A stretch of 64,000 bases of DNA from assembly GCA_039185015.1 (NCBI GenBank), contig JBCDAU010000018.1, positions 38,638-102,637 on the forward strand, given 5' to 3'. This DNA is from JBCBSZ01 sp039185015 (GTDB taxonomy: Bacteria > Actinomycetota > Acidimicrobiia > Acidimicrobiales > Poriferisodalaceae). Within the stretch, counting starts at the first letter, position 1; each line of letters begins with the position of its first letter. The notes beneath the pieces were generated by a model. It was not told where the DNA came from and did not search any database. It saw only the letters and a list, made by a program, of their open reading frames with translations. This document shows, one piece after another, positions 40,419-49,235 of this stretch. The position numbers and the translations under genes are program-made.

Positions 40419-42682
40419 CCGGCTCGCACGGCCGAGCGCGGCGTCGCCGCTCCGACCGGGGGACGGACGACCGGCGCTGCGCACTCGACGACGAGCGCAC
40501 CCTGCAGCCTCGGCGACGCACCGCCGTAGGAGAGCACCACGCTCCCCTCCTCGATCAGCGCACCGTCGCGCCCGACCGCGTGCCGGAGCGGCGGGATCGG
40601 CGCGTCCGGAGCTGACGGTGGCCGACCGACGACGAGGTCGGTCGACGCCGCCTGACGTCCGACCTCGAGGAGCCGTTCGAGCGCGGTCTCGTCCAGCACC
40701 GTGGCGCCGGCCAGGCGGACGACGGCCGGCCGATCGAGGAGCGACCGCGGGACCGGGGCCCGCTCGGCCAGCGTGAGGTGCCGCAACCGCCCATGCCGCC
40801 GATCCGACGGCTCGACGCCCGGAGCGGTCACCACGACGACCTCGGTCGCGGGGACCGTCTGGTCGAGCGCGGCGTCGACCGCGACATCCCGGCGCGCGGG
40901 TTCGACGCTCCTGGCGTCCAGGAGGATCGTCACCCTCGGGTCGAGTTCGGGGAGAGCCCGTCGTCGTCCGCCGTGCCACGAGACGGTGACCTCGACATCG
41001 TCGGCGAGCCCAGCAGCCTCGACCTCCCCGGCGGTCCAGCACGCCGACACCGGGAAGCGCACCGTCTCGTGGCCCGGGGCGTCGTCGACGGCGCCACCGA
41101 TCCGCGCCACCCAGGCGTCGGAGCGAACGTGCCCGGCGACCGCAGCTGCGATCTCCGGATCGGTGGTGTCGGCGAGCACGAGGTCGACCGATGCGCCCGT
41201 CATGTCCGGGCCGTCGAGCAGCTCGGCCCGGCTGAGGACCATCACGCCTTCGCCGAGCGCTCCGCGCAGCGCCCGGCCCAGGCCGTCGGCGACGTCGACC
41301 GCCATCACGGTCGCGCCGGGGACGAGCCGTCCGCTCCGCTCGACCAGGAAGGCGGCGAGCGTGCGATCCAGGCGGTCGGACCCGCAGCTGGGGCAGACGG
41401 CCGGACCCGGCGTGGTCACCGGCACGCGTTGGTCGCACACCGGGCAGTCGATCGAGCGGGTGGTCGGTGCTGTGTCCGGGAGCGACTGGACCGGCCTCGG
41501 GTGAGCGCCGTTCACCGCGCCGACCAGCAACTCGTGGATCCGGTCTCCCAGGGCGACCTGGTCGTAGTCCGCCTCGGCTCGCGCGCGGGCCCCGCGCCCG
41601 AGGCGGCGACGCAGACCGGGATCGGCGGCCAGCCGGCCGAGGCGATCGGCGGCGCCGGCGACGTCGCGCTCGTCGAGCAGGAAGCCCTCCACGTCGTCGT
41701 GCAGCAGCTCGGGGATCCCGGCGTGGCGGGTCGACACGATCGGCAGACCGGCGGCGGCGGCCTCCGTGAGCACGATCGGCAGCCCCTCCTCGTCGCCGTC
41801 CGCCGCCGTTCGGCTCAGCTGGAGCAGCACGTCGCTCTCTTCGACGGCCTGCAGCACTCGCGAGGCGGGCTGCCGTCCCTCGAACACGACGCGGTCGGTG
41901 ACGCCGAGTCGAACCGCCTCCGCCTCGAGCCGCTCGCGGAGCGGACCGTCACCGATGATCCGGTACTCGACCTCGACATCGGGGCCCAACGCAGCGACCG
42001 CGGCGAGCGAGTCGTCGATGCCCTTCTTGTCGACCAGACGGGCGATGGTCAGCACGCGGAGCGGACCGCCTCCACCACCCCGGCGCTCGGCCAGATCGGG
42101 CGCGAACCGGGTCAGATCGGCTCCGGTGCGGAGCGTCGCCGTGCGCTCCTCGGCGAAGCCGAGGCCCACGAGCACCTGACGTCCCCGCTCGCTGTTGGCG
42201 GTGACGAGGTCGGCTCGGGCGATGAGCGGCTCGTACACCCCCGGACGGGCGGCACGGAGGAACGACGACAGGTCGTAGCCGTAGAAGCTGACGACCAGCG
42301 GCACCGACGACACGGCCAGCAGGGGTGCGAGGCCGAAGTAGGTCGGACCGAAGTTCATGTGGACCACGTCGAACCGGTCGAGCCGCTCGGGGCCGATGCC
42401 GTTGCGACGCCGCAGCTCCCCGAACCACCCGGTCAGGTCGGTGACGCCCTCGGGCAGTCGCAGGTAGCGGGTCCGCTGCAGCAGGCCCGCCTCCAGGACG
42501 CGTTCGTGGATGACGGGATCAGCGGGGTCGGTGTAGGACCAGACGGTCACCTCGGCGCCGCGATCGATGAGCGCGGTGACCTGGTCGGAGACGAACGTCT
42601 CGCTCAGCACCGGGAATCCGCCCATGACCTCGAGCACCCGCATCGGGCGCTCCGGGTCGTGCTGTGCCCACGCGGTCGACAT
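40415..42682 (-). CDS. multidomain glycosyltransferase: GT4 + zinc ribbon + GT2-like C-terminus
   Basis: A 755-residue protein of unusual architecture. Residues 1-385 are a GT4 enzyme (RVLEVMGGFPVLSETFVSDQ, TIARLVDKKGIDDSLAAVAA, EEGLPIVLTEAAAAGLPIVS at 298-317). Residues 413-433 form a zinc ribbon (CPVC ... CPSC). From 440 to about 580 there is a Rossmann-like region resembling a degraded methyltransferase (VMAVDVADGLGRALRGALGE, VDLVLADTTDPEIAAAVAG). The C-terminus (RVTILLDARSVEPARRDVAV then DQTVPATEVVVVTAPG) looks like the start of a GT2 fold that breaks off early. It lies 3 bases downstream of the other fused transferase. Confidence 0.8.
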   Translation of the reverse strand: MSTAWAQHDPERPMRVLEVMGGFPVLSETFVSDQVTALIDRGAEVTVWSYTDPADPVIHERVLEAGLLQRTRYLRLPEGVTDLTGWFGELRRRNGIGPERLDRFDVVHMNFGPTYFGLAPLLAVSSVPLVVSFYGYDLSSFLRAARPGVYEPLIARADLVTANSERGRQVLVGLGFAEERTATLRTGADLTRFAPDLAERRGGGGGPLRVLTIARLVDKKGIDDSLAAVAALGPDVEVEYRIIGDGPLRERLEAEAVRLGVTDRVVFEGRQPASRVLQAVEESDVLLQLSRTAADGDEEGLPIVLTEAAAAGLPIVSTRHAGIPELLHDDVEGFLLDERDVAGAADRLGRLAADPGLRRRLGRGARARAEADYDQVALGDRIHELLVGAVNGAHPRPVQSLPDTAPTTRSIDCPVCDQRVPVTTPGPAVCPSCGSDRLDRTLAAFLVERSGRLVPGATVMAVDVADGLGRALRGALGEGVMVLSRAELLDGPDMTGASVDLVLADTTDPEIAAAVAGHVRSDAWVARIGGAVDDAPGHETVRFPVSACWTAGEVEAAGLADDVEVTVSWHGGRRRALPELDPRVTILLDARSVEPARRDVAVDAALDQTVPATEVVVVTAPGVEPSDRRHGRLRHLTLAERAPVPRSLLDRPAVVRLAGATVLDETALERLLEVGRQAASTDLVVGRPPSAPDAPIPPLRHAVGRDGALIEEGSVVLSYGGASPRLQGALVVECAAPVVRPPVGAATPRSAVRAG

Positions 42683-42685
42683 GGC

Positions 42686-43990
42686 TCAGATCGCCGACAC
42701 GCGCTCGGCGAGGTCGGCGAGGCTGATGACCGAATCGGCGCCGGCGGAGGTCGACGCCGTCGACGCGGCCGGGGTGGCGGGGCCGGTCCCGAGACCGACC
42801 TCGACCGGCCGTCGCAGGACGACGTCGATCCAGGTCGGGTCACGGCGAGCCACCGTCTCCACGGTCACGGAGTCGCCGAGCCACTCGTCGAGCCAGACCT
42901 CACCGCCCCGCCACCAGATGCGGGGCCGGTCACCGTCGAGGGTGATGTTCCAATGGTGCAGCCCCTCGTACGAGGCGTGCTCGCCCTCGTTCTCGACGTG
43001 GCTGAGGATGATCGCGCCACCGGGCTTGGCCGCCTCGACCAGGTTCCGCACGCCACCGACGGCATCGGCGGAGTGGTCGAGGGCGTTGCACATCCACACG
43101 ACGTCGAAGCGCTCGTCGCCGATGTCGTCGAGGAGCGTCTCCACCTGGCCCGGCCGCACCGGGATCGTGGGGACGATCCCCGCCGCCTCGATCAGCAGTC
43201 CGTACTCGACCGCCAGCGGGTCGAGGGACGTCACGTCGACGACCCGGTCACCACACCGCCGACCGACGATCGGGGCGGGACCGGAGCCGACGTCGAGGAG
43301 CGAGACCCGTCCTGGCTCGCACGTGGCCGGGTTCACCGCATCGGCGATCAGCGGCACGACCTCGAGCGCCGGATCGAGCCGGCTGTGGAAGCCGCGGGCA
43401 TACGGACCGAGGCCGCTCTTCACCTCGAGCAGCCGGCCGGCCCAGTACAGGAGCTCGTGGCGCATCTCGTCCCGCCATCGCGGCCGATCGACGATCGCGG
43501 CGGTGCCGACCACCCAACCGGGATCGGTCTCGGTGACCACGAACGGGCCACGGTCGCGGAGCACGTCACCCCGGATCGCCACGCACGTGCGAGGTGCCGT
43601 CCAGGTCCCGAGCGCGGTCGAGCCGGAACCGCCGGCCTCGACCGGGATCACCGCCTCGCGCTCGACGAGCTCGCGGGCGATCCGGCTGCGCCAGCCGGGC
43701 TGGAGCTCGACGTCGGCGGACATCGCGACGACCAGTTCGCCGGACGCTCGCCGCAGGCCGGCGACCCAGGCCGACGCCGCATCGACGGCCTGCGGGGCGT
43801 TGACGACCTCGATGTCCAAGGTGTCGAGCATCTCGCCGACACCGGGCCAGCGCCCGTTGTCGACGACGACGATCTCGGTCCTGGGCGAGTTCGCCCTGGT
43901 CAGCCTGAGTGCGGCGTCGAGGGCGGCGATGGAGTCATCGTTGGCCAGGATGACGACCGAGATGACGGGTTCTCTGAGCAGCGCATCCAC
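42686..43990 (-). CDS. GT2-like transferase fused to a SAM methyltransferase domain
   Basis: The N-terminal half is GT-A-like (PVISVVILANDDSIAALDAA, EIVVVDNGRWPGVGEMLDTL, SGELVVAMSADVELQPGW with the DxD-type metal site). The C-terminal half is a class I methyltransferase: RVSLLDVGSGPAPIVGRRC (SAM loop), DVVWMCNALDHSADAVGGVR and VEAAKPGGAIILSHVENEGE. The final 30 residues are Ala/Thr-rich. The GTG at 43990 is my best start (434 residues); an upstream GTG would add about eight. No ribosome site decides it. It is divergent from the methyltransferase at 44102. Confidence 0.75.
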   Translation of the reverse strand: MDALLREPVISVVILANDDSIAALDAALRLTRANSPRTEIVVVDNGRWPGVGEMLDTLDIEVVNAPQAVDAASAWVAGLRRASGELVVAMSADVELQPGWRSRIARELVEREAVIPVEAGGSGSTALGTWTAPRTCVAIRGDVLRDRGPFVVTETDPGWVVGTAAIVDRPRWRDEMRHELLYWAGRLLEVKSGLGPYARGFHSRLDPALEVVPLIADAVNPATCEPGRVSLLDVGSGPAPIVGRRCGDRVVDVTSLDPLAVEYGLLIEAAGIVPTIPVRPGQVETLLDDIGDERFDVVWMCNALDHSADAVGGVRNLVEAAKPGGAIILSHVENEGEHASYEGLHHWNITLDGDRPRIWWRGGEVWLDEWLGDSVTVETVARRDPTWIDVVLRRPVEVGLGTGPATPAASTASTSAGADSVISLADLAERVSAI

Positions 43991-44101
43991 GTCCGCTGAC
44001 GTCGGCCGCCACCCGGCCACCGATAGGAGCGTCGCCCTCAAGCACCACGCCGTCCGGACGACGTCTCCCCCTGAGCGCCGCCGGCGCGCGGGGAAGGACC
44101 C

Positions 44102-44737
44102 ATGATCGGGCAGTGGCGAACACCGCAGGAAGCCTTCTGGAGCGGCGACTTCGGTGACGAGTACATCGAGCGGAGCAGCGGACCGGAGCTCGTCGCGATC
44201 GCGACGCGGCTCTGGGCCGAGATCCTGTCGAGCACCGGCCGGATCGGCTCGGCCATCGAGTTCGGACCGAACGTCGGCAACAACCTGCGGGCGCTCCGAC
44301 AGCTCCGGCCCAACATCGAGCTGACGGCCGTCGAGATCAACGAGCGGGCCGTCGCCGAGCTGGAGCGGCTGGAGTGGGTCGACGTGCGCCACGGCTCCTT
44401 CCTGGATCCACACGCCGAGGGGACCTTCGATCTCGCCTTCTGCTGTGGCGTGTTGATCCACATCGCGCCGGAAGCGTTGTCCGACGCCTACGACCGCCTC
44501 CACGCGGCGTCCCGCCGGTACGTGCTGATCTCGGAGTACTACAACCCGACACCGGTCGCGATCCCGTACCGCGGCCACGACGACCGCCTCTTCAAGCGGG
44601 ACTTCGCCGGGGAGCTGCTCGACCGCTTCGACGACCTGCGACTCGTCGACTACGGCTTCCGCTACCGACGTGACACCTCGTTCCCCGGCGACGACGTCAA
44701 CTGGTTCCTGCTCGAGAAGCAGCCGGCAGTCCGCTGA
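44102..44737 (+). CDS. pseudaminic acid biosynthesis-associated methyltransferase
   Basis: A 211-residue class I methyltransferase. The N-terminus TPQEAFWSGDFGDEYIERSS and the loop AIEFGPNVGNNLRALRQLRP, followed by CCGVLIHIAPEALSDAYDRL, are the signatures of the methylase group found in pseudaminic acid loci (TIGR03587). A strong site, GGAAGGA, lies 5 bases before the ATG. The acceptor in this group is not established to my knowledge. Confidence 0.85.
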   Translation: MIGQWRTPQEAFWSGDFGDEYIERSSGPELVAIATRLWAEILSSTGRIGSAIEFGPNVGNNLRALRQLRPNIELTAVEINERAVAELERLEWVDVRHGSFLDPHAEGTFDLAFCCGVLIHIAPEALSDAYDRLHAASRRYVLISEYYNPTPVAIPYRGHDDRLFKRDFAGELLDRFDDLRLVDYGFRYRRDTSFPGDDVNWFLLEKQPAVR

Positions 44738-44744
44738 GCCGGCG

Positions 44745-45605
44745 ATGACCTCCGAGCGTCTCCGGACCTACTTCACCGATGACCTCGGCTGGGGATGGTC
44801 GCACCAGGCCAAGGCCGTGTTCGCGCTCCTCACCCACGCCGCCCGGGACTGCACCGGCGGGGCGATCCTCGACGCCGGCGCCGGCCGCCAGCGCTACCGA
44901 CCCTTCTTCGAGGAGCACAGCCTCTACCTGGCGATGGAACACCCGCAGGGCATCGCCCACAAGGGCATGGTGGACCTCACGTACGACCTCCTCGGGGAGC
45001 TCGACGAGCGGATCCCGCTGGAGGAGGACTGCCTGCACGGCGTCATCAACACGTCGGTGCTCGAGCACGTCCGTCGACCGGAGCGCTTCATCGCCGAGGC
45101 CCACCGCGTGCTGCGGCCCGGCGGCCGGCTCTACACCAACGTGCCGTTCACCTATCCCGAGCACGAGGAGCCCTACGACTACCAACGTCCGACGAGCTAC
45201 GCCTTGCGCTCATGGCTCGCCGACGCCGGCTTCATCGACGTGGAGGTCGTGCCGACGTCGTCGAACCTCAGCGCGGCTGTGGCCTTCGTCGAGGAGGCGC
45301 TTCGCTGGGACCTCGCCGCGGTCGGCCGGCCGGACGAGCACCATCGGCTGACCGCACTGGCCGCACCCGTACTGGAGGAGCTGCGCCGCGTCGGCGATGG
45401 GCTGGTCCACGCCGAGACCCGCTTCCCGATCGGCTGGGTGGCGATCGGACGGAAGGTCGGGACGCTCGAGCCTGCGGGGACCCTGGATCGGGCCGCGTTC
45501 CTCGATCGGCATCGCAGCTTGAGCCGGACCGACTCCGGCCGACGTCACGAGACGTGGACACCACCCTCGACGTCCCCGATGCCGACGGCACCGCCGTCGA
45601 CCTGA
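44745..45605 (+). CDS. class I SAM-dependent methyltransferase
   Basis: A 286-residue protein beginning SERLRTYFTDDLGWGWSHQA, with SAM loop AILDAGAGRQRYRPFFEEHS, NTSVLEHVRRPERFIAEAHR and VLRPGGRLYTNVPFTYPEHE. The middle, TSYALRSWLADAGFIDVEVV, is typical of methyltransferases in surface-sugar loci. Its last 52 bases overlap the pseB start in another frame, giving a low-complexity Pro/Ser/Thr tail, so the functional protein probably ends near residue 265. Confidence 0.85.
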   Translation: MTSERLRTYFTDDLGWGWSHQAKAVFALLTHAARDCTGGAILDAGAGRQRYRPFFEEHSLYLAMEHPQGIAHKGMVDLTYDLLGELDERIPLEEDCLHGVINTSVLEHVRRPERFIAEAHRVLRPGGRLYTNVPFTYPEHEEPYDYQRPTSYALRSWLADAGFIDVEVVPTSSNLSAAVAFVEEALRWDLAAVGRPDEHHRLTALAAPVLEELRRVGDGLVHAETRFPIGWVAIGRKVGTLEPAGTLDRAAFLDRHRSLSRTDSGRRHETWTPPSTSPMPTAPPST

Positions 45606-46561
45606 CGAACGCCACGGTCCTGCTCACCGGCGGGACCGGCACCTTCGGCGTCGCGTTCGCTCGGCGGATGAAGGCCACCCACCCGAACACCGTCGTCCGC
45701 ATCTACAGCCGCGACGAGCTCAAGCAGTCCGAGATGCTCGAGCACACCGGCAACGGGACGCTGCGGTACTTCATCGGCGACATCCGCAACAAGACCCGGC
45801 TGATGCGGGCGATGCGTGGCGTCGATGTCGTCGTGCACGCCGCGGCGATGAAGCAGGTCCCCGCGTGCGAGTACAACCCCTTCGAGGCCGTGCAGACCAA
45901 CGTGCTGGGTGCCCAGCACATCGTCGACACCGCGATCGACGCCGGCGTGCAGAAGGTGGTCGCGCTCTCGACCGACAAGGCGGTCGAGCCGGTGAACATC
46001 TACGGCGCGACGAAGCTCTGCATGGAGAAGATCGTCGTCCAGGGCAACGCCTACTCGGGCGGCGGGACGAGGCTGTCCTGCGTCCGGTACGGCAACGTGA
46101 TCGGTTCCCGGGGCTCGGTGGTGCCCGTCTTCCGCCAGCAGGCGACCGAGGGCCGGCTCCGGATCACCGACGACCGGATGACGCGCTTCTGGATCACGGT
46201 CGATCAGGCCGTCGACCTCGTGCTCCACGCCATCGACCGTTCGGTCGGCGGCGAGATCTTCGTGCCGAAGATCCCGTCGATGCGCATCACCGACCTCGCC
46301 GAGGCGATCGCCCCCGGACTCCCGGTGGAGATCACCGGCATCCGCCCAGGCGAGAAGCTCCACGAGGTCTTGCTGACCGCTGACGAGGCCCGGCACGCCA
46401 TCGACGACGGCGCCGGTCACTATGTCGTGCTGCCCGAGCACCCGTTCTGGATGATGGACGATGTCACGGGCAAGCCGCTCGACGCCGACTTCCAGTACGC
46501 CAGCCACCTCAACGACGAGTGGCTCAGCATCGACGAGCTGCGTCACCTGGTCGACGGGTGA
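45554..46561 (+). CDS. pseB: UDP-GlcNAc 4,6-dehydratase (5-inverting)
   Basis: PseB removes water from UDP-GlcNAc and inverts C5, giving UDP-2-acetamido-2,6-dideoxy-beta-L-arabino-4-hexulose, the first pseudaminic acid intermediate. NAD loop VLLTGGTGTFGVAFARRMKA (23-42); catalytic STDKAVEPVNIYGATK with Asp141, Lys142, Tyr150 and Lys154, the set expected for the inverting enzymes; then RYGNVIGSRGSVVPVFRQQA. The GTG at 45554 gives 335 residues and overlaps the upstream gene by 52 bases. The stop overlaps the next start (GTGA). Confidence 0.93.
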   Translation: MDTTLDVPDADGTAVDLTNATVLLTGGTGTFGVAFARRMKATHPNTVVRIYSRDELKQSEMLEHTGNGTLRYFIGDIRNKTRLMRAMRGVDVVVHAAAMKQVPACEYNPFEAVQTNVLGAQHIVDTAIDAGVQKVVALSTDKAVEPVNIYGATKLCMEKIVVQGNAYSGGGTRLSCVRYGNVIGSRGSVVPVFRQQATEGRLRITDDRMTRFWITVDQAVDLVLHAIDRSVGGEIFVPKIPSMRITDLAEAIAPGLPVEITGIRPGEKLHEVLLTADEARHAIDDGAGHYVVLPEHPFWMMDDVTGKPLDADFQYASHLNDEWLSIDELRHLVDG

Positions 46562-48984
46562 ACGAGCTCCCCGAGCTCGACGGGGGTGACGTCCTCCACA
46601 ACTGGGCGTCCGAGCTCTTCCCCATCTGCCGCAGCCTGACCGGCGACGGTGTGCGGTCGACGCTGCGACACCTGCAGGGGCTCCTCCCCGAGCTCGTCCT
46701 CCACGAGGTCCCATCGGGGAGCCGGGCGCTGGACTGGACCGTTCCGGACGAGTGGAACCTGCGCTCCGCCTGGATCGAGGGCCCGGACGGCGAGCGGATC
46801 ATCGACGCGGCCGACCACAACCTGCACGTGCTCGGCTACTCCGAGCCCGTCGACCTGGTGATGACCCGCGAGGAGCTGGAACCGCACCTCCACTCCCGCC
46901 CAGAGCAGCCGGACGCCATCCCCTACGTGACGTCGTACTACGCCCGCCGCTGGGGGTTCTGCCTGACCCAGCACCAGCGGGACGCGCTCGGCGACGGCCC
47001 GTTCCGTGTGCGGATCGACGCCACGCTGGCACCCGGCTCGCTCACCTACGCCGATGCCGTCCTGCCTGGCGAGACCGACGAGGAGGTGCTGATCTCCTCG
47101 TACGTCTGCCACCCCTCGATGGCCAACAACGAGCTCTCGGGCCCGGTGGTGGCCACGGCGATCGGCCGCTGGCTCCGGCGGCTCCCGAACCGGCGCTACA
47201 CCTACCGGATCGTCCTGGCTCCCGAGACGATCGGCGCCCTCGTCTACCTCGAACGCCATCTCGATCACCTTCGTCAGCGGGTGCGCGCCGGCTGGCAGGT
47301 GACGTGCGTCGGCGACGAGCGGGCCTGGTCGTTCATGCCGTCGCGCAACGGTGACTCGCTGGCCGATCGGATCAGCCGCCACGTCCTCGATCACGCGGTC
47401 GGCGGGTACGACCGGTGCTCGTTCCTCGACCGCGGGAGCGACGAGCGCCAGTACTGCGCGCCCGGTGTGGACCTCCCGTTGGTGTCGATCATGCGCAGCC
47501 GGTACGGCACCTACCCCGAGTACCACACGTCACTCGACGACCTGTCGCTGGTGACACCGACCGGCCTCGGGGACTCGCTGGCGGTGCTCCGCGACTGCCT
47601 CGTCGTCCTCGAGCGGTCCCGGCGATGGCGATCGACGGTCGTGGGTGAACCCCAGCTGGGTCGCCGAGGGCTGTATCCGACGCTGAGCCGGCAGGGGGAC
47701 CACGTCACCGCCCGGGGGCTCGTCGACGTGTTGGCCTACGCCGACGGCAGCCGTGACCTGGTCGGGCTGGCCGACGCCCTCGGACGACCGGCGGCCGAGG
47801 TGGCGGAGATGGCGGACACGCTGGCTGCGCACGACCTGCTCGAGGACGCCGACGCGCCCCACGACGCGGCCGTCGCCGAAGCCGAGCCGGCGCACCTCCC
47901 CTACGGCCGGCAGGACGTGGACGAGACCGACATCGAGGCGGTCGTCTCCGTGCTCCGGGGCGATTGGCTGACCCAGGGGCCGACGATCGAGGCCTTCGAG
48001 CGGGCGCTCGCCGAGCGGGTCGAGGCCCGTCACGCCGTGACCTTCACCTCCGGCACCGCCGCGCTCCACGCCGCAGCGTGGGCCGCCGGCCTCGGGCCGG
48101 GCGACACCGTGGTCACCTCGCCGCTCACCTTCATGGCCAGCGCGAACGCCGCGCGCTACGTGGGCGCGCTCCCCCAACTCGTCGACCTCGATGACGCGAC
48201 CTGGAACCTCGATCTCGCCGCCATCCCGCGCGACGCCAGCGCAGCGATCCCCGTCCACTACGCCGGGCTCCCGGTCGACCTCGCCGGCGCGCCGTGGCGG
48301 CCGGCGGTCGTGATCGAGGACGCCGCGCACGCGCTCGGAGCCGTCACCCCGGACGGCCCGGTGGGGAACTGCGCGAACAGCGACCTGGCCTGCTTCTCGT
48401 TCCACCCGGTGAAGCCGATCACCAGCGGCGAGGGTGGCGCCGTCACCACCAACGACGCCGAGCTCGCCGATCGCTTGCGACGCTTCCGCACGCACGGTGT
48501 CGTCCGCCGGCCGGAGCTCGGGGGCTGGGTCTACGACGTCGTCGACGTCGGCATGAACTACCGCATGACCGACCTGCAAGCGGCGCTCGGCCAGTCCCAG
48601 CTCGGTCGACTGGACGGCTTCCTCGCTCGTCGGACCGAGCTGGCCGACCGCTATCGCACGCTCCTACCCGCGCTGGACGTCGGGCTCCCGCCGACGACGC
48701 CGACGGGCTTCGTCCACGGCCTGCACCTGTTCCCCGTGCTGGTGCCGCATCGGCGCCGGGTCTTCGAGTCGCTCCGGGCTGCCGGCATCGGTGTGCAGGT
48801 GCACTACGTGCCCGTCCACCACCACTCGGTGAGCGCGGACATCGGCCTCAAGCCCGGCGACCTCCCCGTGTGCGACGGCATCTACGAGCGGCTGCTCAGC
48901 CTGCCGCTGCACCCGCAGTTGACCGATCGTGACCAGGACCGGGTCGTCGACGCGCTCGCCCGGGCTCTCGGCGGCTCCGCCTGA
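46558..48984 (+). CDS. pseC: fusion: DUF4910/M28-like peptidase-type domain + PseC-type sugar aminotransferase
   Basis: An 808-residue fusion. Residues about 12-360 form the DUF4910-type M28-like domain found in surface-polysaccharide loci: NWASELFPICRSLTGDGVRS, YVCHPSMANNELSGP (His185, Glu192), VLAPETIGA (Glu223) and TYPEYHTSLDDL (His323) are candidate metal ligands. Residues 365-430 look like a winged helix. Residues 448-808 are a DegT/PseC aminotransferase: ADVDETDIEAVVSVLRGDWL-type start, TFTSGTAALHAAAWAAGLGP, IEDAAHALGA and the PLP lysine Lys619 in FHPVKPITSGEGGA. PseC adds the C4 amino group to the PseB product. The two halves are normally separate genes. Confidence 0.88.
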   Translation: MNELPELDGGDVLHNWASELFPICRSLTGDGVRSTLRHLQGLLPELVLHEVPSGSRALDWTVPDEWNLRSAWIEGPDGERIIDAADHNLHVLGYSEPVDLVMTREELEPHLHSRPEQPDAIPYVTSYYARRWGFCLTQHQRDALGDGPFRVRIDATLAPGSLTYADAVLPGETDEEVLISSYVCHPSMANNELSGPVVATAIGRWLRRLPNRRYTYRIVLAPETIGALVYLERHLDHLRQRVRAGWQVTCVGDERAWSFMPSRNGDSLADRISRHVLDHAVGGYDRCSFLDRGSDERQYCAPGVDLPLVSIMRSRYGTYPEYHTSLDDLSLVTPTGLGDSLAVLRDCLVVLERSRRWRSTVVGEPQLGRRGLYPTLSRQGDHVTARGLVDVLAYADGSRDLVGLADALGRPAAEVAEMADTLAAHDLLEDADAPHDAAVAEAEPAHLPYGRQDVDETDIEAVVSVLRGDWLTQGPTIEAFERALAERVEARHAVTFTSGTAALHAAAWAAGLGPGDTVVTSPLTFMASANAARYVGALPQLVDLDDATWNLDLAAIPRDASAAIPVHYAGLPVDLAGAPWRPAVVIEDAAHALGAVTPDGPVGNCANSDLACFSFHPVKPITSGEGGAVTTNDAELADRLRRFRTHGVVRRPELGGWVYDVVDVGMNYRMTDLQAALGQSQLGRLDGFLARRTELADRYRTLLPALDVGLPPTTPTGFVHGLHLFPVLVPHRRRVFESLRAAGIGVQVHYVPVHHHSVSADIGLKPGDLPVCDGIYERLLSLPLHPQLTDRDQDRVVDALARALGGSA

Positions 48985-48989
48985 GCGCC

Positions 48990-49235
48990 TCAGAGGCGAC
49001 GGACCAGCGAGTCGAGCGCGGTCAGCGTCCAGAAGTTGTCGGGCACGAGATCCTCGTCGGGGACGAGCACCTCCCATTCGTCCTCGAGCGCTCCGATCAC
49101 CGCGATGATCCCGAAGGAGTCGAGGATCCCCGCACCGAAGAGGTCGGTGCCGACGTCGAGATCCAGGACCTCGGCTCGACCGGTGACGTCGGCGAGGAGG
49201 CGCCGGAGATCGGCGAGCTGTTCGGTGGTGGTCAC
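48990..49235 (-). CDS. acyl carrier protein
   Basis: An 81-residue acidic four-helix protein; the phosphopantetheine attachment serine is Ser40 in GAGILDSFGIIAVI (the usual DSL reads DSF). The C-terminal half (VPDEDLVPDNFWTLTALDSL) is typical of carriers that work with stand-alone adenylation enzymes. The start overlaps the stop of the AAC(3)-like gene, the third partner of a probable activation set. It is the last gene of the leftward operon and converges with the pseC fusion, 5 bases away. Confidence 0.9.
   Translation of the reverse strand: MTTTEQLADLRRLLADVTGRAEVLDLDVGTDLFGAGILDSFGIIAVIGALEDEWEVLVPDEDLVPDNFWTLTALDSLVRRL

Noticed and set aside
40778..43999. A 1073-residue rightward open frame.
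   Set aside because: It is antisense to two well-supported glycosyltransferase genes and consists of low-complexity Arg/Gly/Asp/Val sequence, typical of shadow frames in high-GC DNA.
48986..48998. Hairpin CGCCTC-A-GAGGCG at the meeting point of pseC and the ACP gene as a bidirectional terminator.
   Set aside because: The stem is only 6 bp with a 1-base centre and lies partly inside the ACP coding end; similar stems are frequent in such GC-rich DNA.
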